A stretch of 64,000 bases of DNA from Moorella humiferrea (GCF_039233145.1 NZ_CP136419.1:1276001-1340000), one strand, 5' to 3'. Numbered from the stretch's first letter, positions 24,837-33,492 are shown. The notes: a model not told the origin generated them from the letters alone. Numbers and translations: made by a program.

Positions 24837-25385
24837 TTAGCGCAAGAAAATTCCTCCCAGAACCAGGGAAGCTATTACCCCAAGGAGGGGACTTAAATTA
24901 AGGTAATAAACTATTATAAAATATACCGCCGCAATGGCGAAGGGCAACCAACTTAAAGGACCGGTCTCTTTAGGCACGAAGGCGTATTTAGCAAATTCCA
25001 TGGCTAGCATGGCCAGCATGACGAAAACCACGGGGCGGATACCGGCAATCATTCCTTTAATAGTTGGGCTGTCTTTAAATTTATCTAGGAAGGCGAAGAA
25101 TATCACCATGATAATAAATACCGGAAAGGTTACCGCTACCAGGGAAACTAAAGCGCCTAACCATCCTGCCACCTTATAACCGATATACATCGTTAATTTG
25201 GTGGCAATCGGGCCTGGAAGGGCGTTGCCGAAAGCCAGAGCCTGGCCGAATTCTTCCGGGGTCACCCAGTGATAGACATTTACCGCCTCATGTTCATAGA
25301 GGGGAACGATCGCCGGTCCTCCGCCGTAGCCGAGGAGTGTGGCCCGGCCGAAACCGATAAAAAGATCCAGCAACGTTTTCAGCAT
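24837..25385 (-). CDS. Chromate transporter (CHR) family protein, single domain
   Basis: 182 aa, about six helices, with the LLGYGGGPAIVPLYEHEAV start and FGNALPGPIATKLTMYIGYK, both CHR-family motifs. Short CHR proteins normally work as pairs encoded side by side; only one half is present here. It may transport another oxyanion. AGAAGGGAG precedes ATG 25385. Confidence 0.87.
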   Translation of the reverse strand: MLKTLLDLFIGFGRATLLGYGGGPAIVPLYEHEAVNVYHWVTPEEFGQALAFGNALPGPIATKLTMYIGYKVAGWLGALVSLVAVTFPVFIIMVIFFAFLDKFKDSPTIKGMIAGIRPVVFVMLAMLAMEFAKYAFVPKETGPLSWLPFAIAAVYFIIVYYLNLSPLLGVIASLVLGGIFLR

Positions 25386-25516
25386 ATATACTCCCTTCTT
25401 CGGACTAATCTTGTCGATTTGGATCGAAATAAATACATTTATATTTCTACTCGCTTTACAAATCTCCTTTTTATTTTTTGGTTTTATCTAAATACCAAAC
25501 TTTACCCCCAATAAAA

Positions 25517-25553
25517 AATGAGGTTCTTGTAATAATCTTACAAGAACCTCATT
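25517..25553 (-). terminator. Terminator of tRNA-Leu
   Basis: A perfect 16-bp stem AATGAGGTTCTTGTAA / TTACAAGAACCTCATT followed on the minus strand by TTTTATTG. Confidence 0.9.
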
Positions 25554-25557
25554 TTTT

Positions 25558-25645
25558 TGGTGCGGCAGAAGGGATTTGAACCCCCACCCTGTAGACCAGG
25601 ACTAGAACCTGAATCTAGCGCGTCTGCCAATTCCGCCACTGCCGC
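25558..25645 (-). tRNA. tRNA-Leu (anticodon CAG)
   Basis: The minus strand begins GCGGCAG and ends CTGCCGCACCA with CCA encoded. The anticodon arm CTAGA-TTCAGGT-TCTAG gives CAG. The long variable arm is typical of class II tRNAs, and the total length is 88. Confidence 0.95.
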
Positions 25646-25700
25646 ACGTTTTCGCTCCTCTTCGGAGCAAGTTTAATTATAGCAGCCTGCCGACTACCTG

Positions 25701-27647
25701 TCAAGGGTCCCAACGTAAAGTAACCTGATCTCCTGCGGCCAGAGGAGTTGTAAATTCAGCCGGACGGCCGTTAACCTCCATAACGAGTCTTTTCCGGCCC
25801 GGTGGCGGTGTTGAGGGGAAATCCAGGTAGTTAAAAATATCGGCAAATAACACATCGTCTGCCTGGACTTTGAGGGTGAGCGGGCGGCCGTTTAAGATGA
25901 TAGTTATAACCTGACCGGCAGCCTCTACCCCTGTGACCAGGTTGTCGCCATCTTTGATGGGAGCTTCGGGCCGGACCGGCTGGCCGTTTAAAAGAATAGT
26001 ACCTTCCAGGGGCTCCCCCAATCTGGTCAGCACATGGGCCACCGTATCTAAGGGTTCATAGGTTATGCGGGCTTTATCTTCCAGGGGAGTATTGTAATCC
26101 ACCTGGTTGTCGTTCATTATAATTAGAGGTTCCAGGGTGACCTGGCGCCCGTTAAATGTTATGGTTATGGGAGCAAGTTCCGGCACCAGGTCGCCTACAG
26201 TTCCGCAGGCGTCGGCACCATCCCGGCCCGGGATCACCTGGATTTCATCTCCGGGTCTTACGGTAGCATCCAGGGTGGCAGGAGAATTATTTATCAGGAC
26301 GGTTCCCGGCTGCCCGGGTTGACCCCGGAGAAAGGTTAGACGCCCGTTGACCTCCACACCTAGGCCTTTGCCCGGCCGGCCATAAAGGGTTCGTGCCGGG
26401 ATGCCGGCCGCCAGCAGGGCCTGGGTCACAGTCACCTGCTGCCCGGCCAGGAAATGTACCGGCCGGCCGTTGACAATAACCCGGGCCAGTCCCAGGCCTT
26501 CCTGCTTTAAAGCTGTAATGGCAATTCCAATGGGGGTAATGGCCTGGGGGCCCTGCAAATTTTTCGCCCCGCTGATGCCATTTAAAACTTCCCGGCCGCG
26601 CACGGCCACCCTGTCCGGCGGTATCTCCAGCTGGCCGGCCAGGGCCTCAGGGAGTCCCGGCGTGAGGCTACCGCCCCCTACCAGCAAGACGGCCTGGGGG
26701 GCGCGGCCGTTGAGCAGGATAATCTGGTTGGCAATCTGCCGGGCCAGCTCGACTACCGCCGGTTTAATAACTTCTACAATGGCAGTTGCCGGCAGGGTGC
26801 GTTTTTGCCCGACAATATCGGTAAACGTTATACTGTCATTTTTTAATAACTGGCGCTTGACTGCTTCAGCTGTATGAAAGTCCAAAAGGAGGGCCTCTGC
26901 CAGGGCTTCGGTGATTTCATCCCCGGCTGAGGGTACCATAGCATAACCTGTAATGGTACCCTGGCCGGTAATGGCTATGTCGGAAGTGCCGGCGCCGATA
27001 TCTACCAGGACCAGGTTTAATCCCCGCATGGCTGCCGGCACGGCTACGGCGCTGGCGGCAATGGGTTCCAGGGTAAGGGAAGCCATAGAGAGGCCAGCCC
27101 TTTGCAGGGAGGCTACCAGGGAATCCACCACTACCCTGGGCAAAAAAGTAGCTATAACTTCCGTGGCGATGCGCCGCCCTCGCTGGCCAACTAGGTTGCC
27201 GATGGGATGGCCGTCGAGACTGTAACCCACCACACTGTAACCGACACAATGGTAAGCCGCCTGGTTTTCGCCCGCCGTCAGGAGACGTTTTTCGGCTTCC
27301 TGGATGGCTGCGGCCTCCAATGCCAGCACATCCTGGCTGCTGATTTCCGTTGCCGGCGATATTTCTTCCCCGGCGGTGGCCCGCTCGGTTTTTAGAGCCC
27401 GGCCGGCAGCGGCTACCGCAGCTTCTTTTAAAGGCATACGTAACTTTTTTTCCAGTTGCTCTTTCACCGCCTGGATGGCCAGGGCTACCTGGGGAATATC
27501 ATGGATCTGGCCGTCCAGCATGGCGCGCTGCTGGTGTTCAACTATTGCTGCCGCCCGGATGTGGTAACCCTTTTTCCCGGGAACCAGCACCAGGCCCGCG
27601 ACTTTACGGGTCCCCACGTCCAGGGCAAAAACCGGACTTTCAGCCAT
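25701..27647 (-). CDS. FtsA/PilM-like actin-fold protein with long repeat-containing C-terminus
   Basis: 648 aa. Residues 1-385 form an FtsA-type ATPase: phosphate-1 VFALDVGTRKVAGLVL, phosphate-2 LVLVDIGAGTSDIAI, and the adenosine motif AVLLVGGGSLTPGL. The remaining 250 residues carry about six copies of a beta-rich unit built round NGR or NGQ (for example IVNGRPVHF, ITFNGRQVTL, ILNGRPLTL), each followed by a GD turn, like beta-grasp (ThiS/MoaD-like) modules. FtsA proteins are usually about 420 aa and end in a membrane helix, which is not seen here. GGAGGAGGTG precedes ATG 27647. A role in division or sporulation is possible; the tail function is unknown. Confidence 0.82.
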   Translation of the reverse strand: MAESPVFALDVGTRKVAGLVLVPGKKGYHIRAAAIVEHQQRAMLDGQIHDIPQVALAIQAVKEQLEKKLRMPLKEAAVAAAGRALKTERATAGEEISPATEISSQDVLALEAAAIQEAEKRLLTAGENQAAYHCVGYSVVGYSLDGHPIGNLVGQRGRRIATEVIATFLPRVVVDSLVASLQRAGLSMASLTLEPIAASAVAVPAAMRGLNLVLVDIGAGTSDIAITGQGTITGYAMVPSAGDEITEALAEALLLDFHTAEAVKRQLLKNDSITFTDIVGQKRTLPATAIVEVIKPAVVELARQIANQIILLNGRAPQAVLLVGGGSLTPGLPEALAGQLEIPPDRVAVRGREVLNGISGAKNLQGPQAITPIGIAITALKQEGLGLARVIVNGRPVHFLAGQQVTVTQALLAAGIPARTLYGRPGKGLGVEVNGRLTFLRGQPGQPGTVLINNSPATLDATVRPGDEIQVIPGRDGADACGTVGDLVPELAPITITFNGRQVTLEPLIIMNDNQVDYNTPLEDKARITYEPLDTVAHVLTRLGEPLEGTILLNGQPVRPEAPIKDGDNLVTGVEAAGQVITIILNGRPLTLKVQADDVLFADIFNYLDFPSTPPPGRKRLVMEVNGRPAEFTTPLAAGDQVTLRWDP

Positions 27648-27751
27648 GGCAGCACCTCCTCCCCAAAAATTCGCCCTGTCCGGATAAAATCCTCCTTTTC
27701 ACCGGCAAAAGTCGCCTTTTCCTGTCGCAATCAGCCATGCCCGGAAAAAGC

Positions 27752-27781
27752 AAAAATTTACCCGGATGTTTAAACCCGGGT
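27752..27781 (-). terminator. Terminator after the two small-protein genes
   Basis: ACCCGG ... CCGGGT stem (27760-27781) followed on the minus strand by AAATTTTTGCTTTTT. Confidence 0.75.
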
Positions 27782-27793
27782 CACTGTCACTCT

Positions 27794-28024
27794 CTATTTA
27801 TTTCCTTCCTCGGCAAAGCCGCTATAGGGGTCAGGATAGCCTGGCGTACCGCCGTACACCTGTAGTATCTTTCTGATATCATCCATTTCTTTCTTTTCTC
27901 GCTCCAGCATACTGTTAATTATTTGCTTGACTCCGTCCGGAGCTGTGGCGGCTATTTCCGGCCAGAGGCTAAACTCTTCCTCATCAAGGCGCAGGACCTG
28001 GCGCAGTTTATCCAGCCAGTGCAT
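27794..28024 (-). CDS. Small acidic helical protein, unknown function
   Basis: 76 aa, not recognised. It is mostly charged helix (MHWLDKLRQVLRLDEEEF; EREKKEMDDIRKIL) ending in a GTPGYPDPYSGF tail. GGAAAGGAG lies before ATG 28024; the open frame extends to 28162 but without a ribosome site. It is preceded by the Pro/Tyr-rich gene 20 bases upstream and followed by a terminator, so the two form a small unit. Confidence 0.7.
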   Translation of the reverse strand: MHWLDKLRQVLRLDEEEFSLWPEIAATAPDGVKQIINSMLEREKKEMDDIRKILQVYGGTPGYPDPYSGFAEEGNK

Positions 28025-28043
28025 AGTTCCTTCTCCTTTCCGA

Positions 28044-28334
28044 TTACTTTTTTTCCTCAGGTTTTTCATTGTAAGGGACAGGGTCATCGTAGTAAGGCGG
28101 CCGGGGCGGTTTATAGGGTGGCGGGTAAGGTGGTTGATAGGGCGGTTCGTAGGCCATGACATGGGCCAGGTGATGGTTCCAGAACATGGCTTCCTCTACT
28201 TCACCAAGGATGTGATTTAACAGGGTATGCCGGATACCAAAGGAAGGCGCCGCCGCTGCTGCTTCAGCCATGAGCCTGATTTCTTCCAGGTCGATTTCCA
28301 GGGCTCTTCTGGTTTTATGATGAGAACCGTTCAT
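28044..28334 (-). CDS. Small protein with Pro/Tyr-rich tail, possible spore or envelope protein
   Basis: 96 aa, not recognised. The N-terminal 55 residues form a helical, Ala/Glu-rich part with two His-rich patches (MNGSHHK; FWNHHLAHVM). From about residue 60 there is a low-complexity run of PPY repeats (PPYQPPYPPPYKPPRPPYY), then an acidic end. GGAG lies eight bases before ATG 28334. Such tails occur in coat and exosporium proteins, which is only an analogy. Confidence 0.7.
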   Translation of the reverse strand: MNGSHHKTRRALEIDLEEIRLMAEAAAAAPSFGIRHTLLNHILGEVEEAMFWNHHLAHVMAYEPPYQPPYPPPYKPPRPPYYDDPVPYNEKPEEKK

Positions 28335-28476
28335 TGATATTACTCCTTCCATAAAAGGAATTTCCTGTAATAGATTATGACGGCTATTACCGGGATGTTA
28401 TTGGTGACAGCAGGTTTTTTCTCATTGCGCTAGCGGGAGAAGTATTATAAAATCATTGCCGAGAGGAGATTTGTCG

Positions 28477-29199
28477 ATGCAACCTCAGGATGAAATTGTG
28501 CCCCGCAATGTGACGGTTGCCCCCCTTATGTGGCAGGGTGTCCGGGCGGCCATGCCCATCGTCCTCGGCTATTTACCCCTGGGCTTTGCCTACGGTGTCC
28601 TCGCACGGGAAGCAGGCTTTAACCTCTGGGAAACAGTACTCATGTCGGTGCTGCTCTATGCCGGCTCCGGTCAGTTTATTGCCGTGAGCATGTTTAGTAG
28701 CGGCATGGCAGCGGCCGCCATTATTTTCACCGTTTTCCTGGTAAACTTACGCCACCTGCTTTTCAGCGCCTCCCTGGTACCTCATTTGCGGCGTTTTCGG
28801 CCGGGAGCCCTGGCCCTGCTGGCAGCGGAAATCACCGATGAGACCTTTGCCGTGGCCATCAATCACTACAGCGACCACGAGGCCAGTCTTCCCTATCATT
28901 TCAGCCTCAACCTGGCGGCCCATTTTTCCTGGGTGCTAGCCTCGCTGTTGGGCGGGCTGGCTGGTAATTTGATGGGGGACCCGGCCCGCTTCGGCTTCAA
29001 TTTTGCCCTGCCGGCCATGTTCATCATCCTGCTTGTCATGCAGTTAAAGGATAAAAAGACCCTCATAGTTGCTGCCCTGGCGGCCTTATTTTCGGTAGTT
29101 TTTGCCCTCCTCTGGCCCGGCAGCTGGAATATCATCCTGGCAACGGTTATAGCCGCCACTCTAGGAGTGTTTTTAGAGCCATGGACAAGCAAATTTTAA
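28477..29199 (+). CDS. azlC: AzlC family branched-chain amino acid exporter subunit
   Basis: 240 aa with multiple membrane helices. The family start MPIVLGYLPLGFAYGVLARE and LLYAGSGQFIAVSMFSSG, and NLRHLLFSASLVPHL, are diagnostic. GAGGAG lies eight bases before ATG 28477. The 3' end overlaps azlD by 19 bases. Together they export branched-chain amino acids or analogues. Confidence 0.93.
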   Translation: MQPQDEIVPRNVTVAPLMWQGVRAAMPIVLGYLPLGFAYGVLAREAGFNLWETVLMSVLLYAGSGQFIAVSMFSSGMAAAAIIFTVFLVNLRHLLFSASLVPHLRRFRPGALALLAAEITDETFAVAINHYSDHEASLPYHFSLNLAAHFSWVLASLLGGLAGNLMGDPARFGFNFALPAMFIILLVMQLKDKKTLIVAALAALFSVVFALLWPGSWNIILATVIAATLGVFLEPWTSKF

Positions 29200-29492
29200 T
29201 TATTATCCTCGGTACCGCCGTGGTAACCTATTTGCCCCGGATGCTTCCCCTGGTAGTCTTAAGCCGGGTCCGGTTACCGGAGGTTTTTTTACGCTGGTTG
29301 AGCTATGTTCCGGCGGCGGTCCTGGCTGCCCTGCTGGCGCCGGGACTGCTGTTACCCGATGGCAAGTTGTCGTTAGCTGCCAACCCCTACCTGCTGGCGG
29401 CCATCCCCACGGGGTTCGTAGCCCTGAAGACCCGCAGCATGGCTCTGACCATTTTGACCGGTATGGTAGCTATGGTCCTGATACAGCGCTGA
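29181..29492 (+). CDS. azlD: AzlD family branched-chain amino acid exporter subunit
   Basis: 103 aa, three to four helices, with the family TYLPRMLPLVVLSRVRLPEVFLRWLSYVPAAVLAALLAP region. The start ATG lies inside the end of azlC, so translation is coupled. Confidence 0.93.
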   Translation: MDKQILIIILGTAVVTYLPRMLPLVVLSRVRLPEVFLRWLSYVPAAVLAALLAPGLLLPDGKLSLAANPYLLAAIPTGFVALKTRSMALTILTGMVAMVLIQR

Positions 29493-29508
29493 AAGGAAGG
29501 CTTTACTT

Positions 29509-31497
29509 ATGGCTACCTATCATTCCGTTTGTCCCCTCGACTGCCCCGATACTTGTGGCTTGCTCATTGAAGTAAATGACGGCCGGGTGACTAAAGTCAG
29601 CGGCGACCCGGAGCACCCTTACACGAGGGGATATACTTGCGCCAAAATGCGCCATTATCCAGAGCTAATTCACTCCCCGGAACGGGTCCTGACACCTTTA
29701 AAGCGGAGCGGCCCTAAGGGAAGCGGCCTTTTTACGCCCATTTCCTGGGCGGAAGCCCTGGAAACCATCGCCAGGCGCTGGCAGGAAATTATAGCTACCT
29801 ATGGCGCCGAAGCCATTCTCCCTTATTCCTATGCCGGCGTCATGGGATTGCTCCAGCGCAATGCCGGCCATGCCTTTTTCCACCGTCTGGGAGCTTCCGA
29901 ACTCCAGCGGACTATCTGCTCACCAGCCGCCGAGGCCGGCTGGCAGCAAGTTCTAGGCTACACCTGGGGTAGCGATCCGGAGACGGTTGTTAACGCGGAC
30001 CTGGTAATCATTTGGGGCATGAATCCGGCCTCTACCAGCATCCATTTCCTCTCCTTGGTGCAGCAGGCCCGGCAGAAGGGCGCCCGGTTGATTGTTATCG
30101 ATGCTTACCGTACCCGGACGGCTGCCGTGGCCGATGAGGTCATCCTGGTTCGACCGGGCAGCGATGCCGCCCTGGCTCTGGGCGTCATGCACGTGCTGGT
30201 GGCGGCAGGACTGGTCGATAGCGGCTATATATCCACCCACGTTTCCGGCTATGAGGAACTTCGCGCTAAAGTCCTGCCCGATTATCCTCCGGAAAAGGTG
30301 GCCGCCCTCACCGGTGTGCCGCCCGCAACGATTATCAACCTGGCCCGGGCCTACGGCCGGGCCAGGGCGCCCTTTATCCGCATCGGCTACGGCTTGTCCC
30401 GTCACCGCCAGGGCGGTATGGCCGTCCGGCTCATTGCCTCCCTGCCGGCCCTGGTGGGAGCCTATGGCAAGCCTGGGGGCGGTGCCCTGCAGAGTTCCGG
30501 CACCGGCAGCGCTGTCAAGCTGGATGTCCTGACCCGGCCGGACCTGCGGCAGCGGCCGGTGCGGGCGATAAATATGGTCCGGTTGGGCCGGGCTTTAACA
30601 GAGGCGCTGGAGCCACCGGTGATGAGCCTTTACGTCTATCACGGCAATCCAGCCACAGTGGCACCCGACCAGAACCGCGTGCTGGCGGGTTTAAGGCGGG
30701 AGGATCTCTTTACCGTGGTCCACGAGCGCTTCCTGACGGATACGGCCCTCTACGCCGACATCATCCTGCCGGCGACCTTTTTTATAGAACAGGAAGATCT
30801 CTACCGCAGCTACGGCCACTATTACCTCCAGCGCAGCCCGGCGATACTACCACCCCCGGGACAGGCGAAGAGCAACTGGCAGACCTTTTGCCTCTTGGCC
30901 CAAGCCCTGGGTTTTAGCGAAGATATTTTCCGGCATTCCGAGAGGGAAATGGTCGAGCTTTTAATCCAGGAGATTCCCCTGGAGCAGGGAGACAGGAAAG
31001 CCCTGGCCGCCGGCAGGGCTGTAAAATTAAAACCGCCCCAGGGATTTGTCACCCTTTCCGGGAAAATCGAACTTATGGCTGCCGGGGCCAAACTACCCGG
31101 ATACGAGCCGCCGGGCGATCATGAGCTGAACAGACTTTATCCTTTCCATCTCCTCACGGCCCCGGCTCATTTTGCCCTCAACTCCAATTTCGGACAGTTA
31201 TCTTCCCTGCGGGAACGGGAAGGGGGCCCTCAGATCCTCGTCAACCCCGATGACTGCCGTAAAAAGGGCCTGGTGGATGGCACCCTGGCTGAGGTTTACA
31301 ACCAGCGCGGCTCCTGCCTCCTCAAAGTGCGGGCCAGCAGCGACGTTCCTCCGGGTGTCGCCGTGGCTCCCGGAGTCTGGTGGTGCCGGCATTCCCCCGG
31401 CGGACGCGACATTAACAGCGTTATTGGCGACGATTTAACCGACCTGGGTGGAGGCAGCACCTTTTACGACCACCGGGTTGATATCCGGCCGTTATAA
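29509..31497 (+). CDS. Molybdopterin oxidoreductase (DMSO-reductase superfamily), catalytic subunit
   Basis: 662 aa. An N-terminal [4Fe-4S] site CPLDCPDTCGLL...TCAKMR is followed by the molybdopterin domains. QRTICSPAAEAGW lies where the Mo ligand is expected (Cys or Ser), and the C-terminal dinucleotide-binding domain begins around LTAPAHFALNSNFGQ. There is no Tat or Sec signal, so it should be cytosolic. No partner electron-transfer or membrane subunit is adjacent. The substrate is unknown; it is not a clear formate dehydrogenase. AAAGGAAGG precedes ATG 29509, 16 bases after azlD. Confidence 0.87.
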   Translation: MATYHSVCPLDCPDTCGLLIEVNDGRVTKVSGDPEHPYTRGYTCAKMRHYPELIHSPERVLTPLKRSGPKGSGLFTPISWAEALETIARRWQEIIATYGAEAILPYSYAGVMGLLQRNAGHAFFHRLGASELQRTICSPAAEAGWQQVLGYTWGSDPETVVNADLVIIWGMNPASTSIHFLSLVQQARQKGARLIVIDAYRTRTAAVADEVILVRPGSDAALALGVMHVLVAAGLVDSGYISTHVSGYEELRAKVLPDYPPEKVAALTGVPPATIINLARAYGRARAPFIRIGYGLSRHRQGGMAVRLIASLPALVGAYGKPGGGALQSSGTGSAVKLDVLTRPDLRQRPVRAINMVRLGRALTEALEPPVMSLYVYHGNPATVAPDQNRVLAGLRREDLFTVVHERFLTDTALYADIILPATFFIEQEDLYRSYGHYYLQRSPAILPPPGQAKSNWQTFCLLAQALGFSEDIFRHSEREMVELLIQEIPLEQGDRKALAAGRAVKLKPPQGFVTLSGKIELMAAGAKLPGYEPPGDHELNRLYPFHLLTAPAHFALNSNFGQLSSLREREGGPQILVNPDDCRKKGLVDGTLAEVYNQRGSCLLKVRASSDVPPGVAVAPGVWWCRHSPGGRDINSVIGDDLTDLGGGSTFYDHRVDIRPL

Positions 31498-31519
31498 ATT
31501 ATCAACCCCGCGTAAAACA

Positions 31520-31551
31520 AAGCCCGGTTTATTTTCAGCCGGGCTTTTTAT
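31520..31551 (+). terminator. Terminator of the azlCD/molybdopterin gene unit
   Basis: AAGCCCGG ... CCGGGCTT stem with a T-rich tail (TTTTTATATT). Confidence 0.85.
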
Positions 31552-31617
31552 ATTTACCCTTCCCGGCAATTTTAATAACCCGCAGGGAATAATAAGCCCG
31601 GGGAGGCATTGAGCTAT

Positions 31618-32031
31618 ATGCGGGTAGCTCGGCTTTACCTGGCAGCCATAATGGTATTCCTGGCGATTTTTACGGCAGCCATCTATTTTTCCATCCGCCC
31701 GGTCCTTGAAGAAACCTGGCCCCAGGAAGCCATTGCCGGGAAGAAAATATGGCAGGAGAATGGTTGCGTTGAATGTCACGCCCTCCTGGGTAACGGGGGT
31801 TATGCCGGCGCCGACCTGACCAGGATTACCGCTACTACCGGTCGCGAAGAATTGGTAACCTTCCTGACCCAGCCGCCGGTTATGCGCCCGGCCAGACGGC
31901 AGCGTCACCCGGCCCTGGCCCGGGAGGAAGCAGAAAGGTTACTCGACTACCTGGAGCAGGTTAGTAAAATTGACACCCGTGGCTGGCCGCCCCCTCCCTT
32001 TACCCGCATTAATCCTGCCCAAGGGGAGTAG
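31618..32031 (+). CDS. Membrane-anchored c-type cytochrome, NorC-like
   Basis: 137 aa. One N-terminal transmembrane anchor (about residues 7-27) is followed by a single heme c site CVECH (50-54) and GNGGYAGADLT, like NorC of nitric oxide reductase. The C-terminal part lies outside the membrane. It would pass electrons to the next gene's heme-copper subunit. ATG 31618 has GGGGAGG 11 bases upstream; TTG 31609 is the other option, only 2 bases from that site. It ends 3 bases before norB. Confidence 0.85.
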   Translation: MRVARLYLAAIMVFLAIFTAAIYFSIRPVLEETWPQEAIAGKKIWQENGCVECHALLGNGGYAGADLTRITATTGREELVTFLTQPPVMRPARRQRHPALAREEAERLLDYLEQVSKIDTRGWPPPPFTRINPAQGE

Positions 32032-32034
32032 ACT

Positions 32035-33450
32035 TTGCTGGTACTCCTTAAAATGATAAAAAAATTATTTTTTCCTCGCCGGCGTCAGGAAAAAACACCC
32101 GTACAAGACAGCCCTTCCCAAAAAGCTGCATATACCTATGCCCTGGCCACCTTTCTTTTTCTGGGCTTGCAGGGTATTCTGGCTACCGCCGGGTCCCTGC
32201 ACCTTATCTTTCCTGATTTACCGGCCCCCCTTAACTTTGCCAGCGGGCGAGCCATGCACCTCAACTTAAGCATTTTCTGGCCTCTTCTGGGCACCATGGG
32301 CGGGGTTTATTACTTCCTCGTCGAGGCAACAGACCGGGAGCTTTTCAGTATCAGGCTGGCCCGATGGGGCTTCTGGTATCTCCTTGGCACCGGCATGGCC
32401 ACCCTGGGTTTCCTGGCCTTTGGTAAGACTGACGGGAGGGAGTACCTGGAGGCTCCTTACTTTTTAAAAATCGCCCTTTTAACTGGCTTGCTGGCCTTTA
32501 CCTTCAACCTGCTGGCTACGGCCATCAAGAACCGCCTCCTGGTCCAGCCGGAGGTAGTAGTTATTTTAAGTGGTGCCCTCCTTGCTCCTTTGCTCTACCT
32601 GCCGACTATATTCTTTGTCACCCACCCCACCGTTGATGACGTTTTGCGTTTCCTGGTCATACATCTATGGGAAGAAGGGAGCCTGGAGCTGCTAGCCACG
32701 ACCATCGGTGCCGCCCTCCTGGCTTCCCTCAAAGTTGCCGGCAGGCAAAAAGTAAAGCGCCTGCTCCTCTGGGAAGCAGGGCTGGTCCTTACTTCCGGTT
32801 TTATAGCTACCGGGCATCATTACTACTGGATCGGCACTCCGGATTTCTGGAAAGTAATTGGCAGTGTTGCCAGCGGCCTGCAGGTAGTGCCCGTAGTGCT
32901 CCTAGCTTTGACAGCCTGGCAGACTACGGCTAACCGTCCCCGTAACTTCACCCCCAACCTGGCCCTTTATTTCTTTTATGCCAGCGTATTCTGGAATGTA
33001 GTTGGAGCCGGACTTTTGGGTTTCCTCCTGGCCATCCCGCCCTTGAACCGCTACGCCCATGGCACTTACTTTACCTCGGCCCATGCCCACATGGCCCTCT
33101 TTGGCTTTTTCGGCTTCCTGGTACTGGCCAGCAGCTACTATATCCTGACCCGCCGGCGCAGGCTAAGCCCTACCCATGTCAAGCGTATCAAATTAAGCCT
33201 TGTCCTGCTCAATTCAGGTCTGGCCCTGATGGCTGCCTGCCTGGTAATCGCCGGTTTTCTCCAAACCTACCTCTGGCGGGGGCTGGGTATGGATTTCACC
33301 CAGGTTCATCTCTTACTGCTCCCTTACCTTTTACTCCGGACCGGTGGGGGAGCCATCTTTGCTGCCGGCGGTTTTTTACTGGCCTGGGAGATGGTTTCCC
33401 TGATGCTTAAGCCTTGGATGGCTTTACTAAAGCCGGGGAAAGAGCCTTGA
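32035..33450 (+). CDS. Heme-copper oxidoreductase subunit I, nitric oxide reductase NorB-like
   Basis: 471 aa, about 12 helices. Heme and metal His ligands are visible in AMHLNLSIFWPLLG, IHLWEEGSLELL, TGHHYYWIG and FTSAHAHMALFGFFGF. The Glu residues of HLWEEGSLE match the NorB catalytic region and not oxygen-reducing oxidases. There is no N-terminal quinol-oxidase extension, so it is the cytochrome-c-linked form, consistent with NorC in front. TTG 32035 is preceded by GGGGAG. Probable role: NO detoxification or respiration. Confidence 0.85.
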   Translation: MLVLLKMIKKLFFPRRRQEKTPVQDSPSQKAAYTYALATFLFLGLQGILATAGSLHLIFPDLPAPLNFASGRAMHLNLSIFWPLLGTMGGVYYFLVEATDRELFSIRLARWGFWYLLGTGMATLGFLAFGKTDGREYLEAPYFLKIALLTGLLAFTFNLLATAIKNRLLVQPEVVVILSGALLAPLLYLPTIFFVTHPTVDDVLRFLVIHLWEEGSLELLATTIGAALLASLKVAGRQKVKRLLLWEAGLVLTSGFIATGHHYYWIGTPDFWKVIGSVASGLQVVPVVLLALTAWQTTANRPRNFTPNLALYFFYASVFWNVVGAGLLGFLLAIPPLNRYAHGTYFTSAHAHMALFGFFGFLVLASSYYILTRRRRLSPTHVKRIKLSLVLLNSGLALMAACLVIAGFLQTYLWRGLGMDFTQVHLLLLPYLLLRTGGGAIFAAGGFLLAWEMVSLMLKPWMALLKPGKEP

Positions 33451-33492
33451 AAAAACCGGCAGGGCCTTGAACGTCGTTGCCCAAGGCCCTGC
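33451..33492 (-). terminator. Terminator at the end of the heme gene cluster
   Basis: An 11-bp perfect stem GCAGGGCCTTG / CAAGGCCCTGC (33459-33492), followed on the minus strand by CGGTTTTTTC. The plus side has no T-run, so it mainly serves the minus-strand cluster. Confidence 0.75.

Noticed and set aside
25653-25668. Hairpin GCTCC-TCTTC-GGAGC between tRNA-Leu and the FtsA-like gene
   Set aside because: Only 5 bp, and no T-run on either strand.
28025-28162. 46 extra N-terminal codons for the 76-aa acidic protein
   Set aside because: They overlap the upstream gene's end and show low-complexity sequence; ATG 28024 has GGAAAGGAG.
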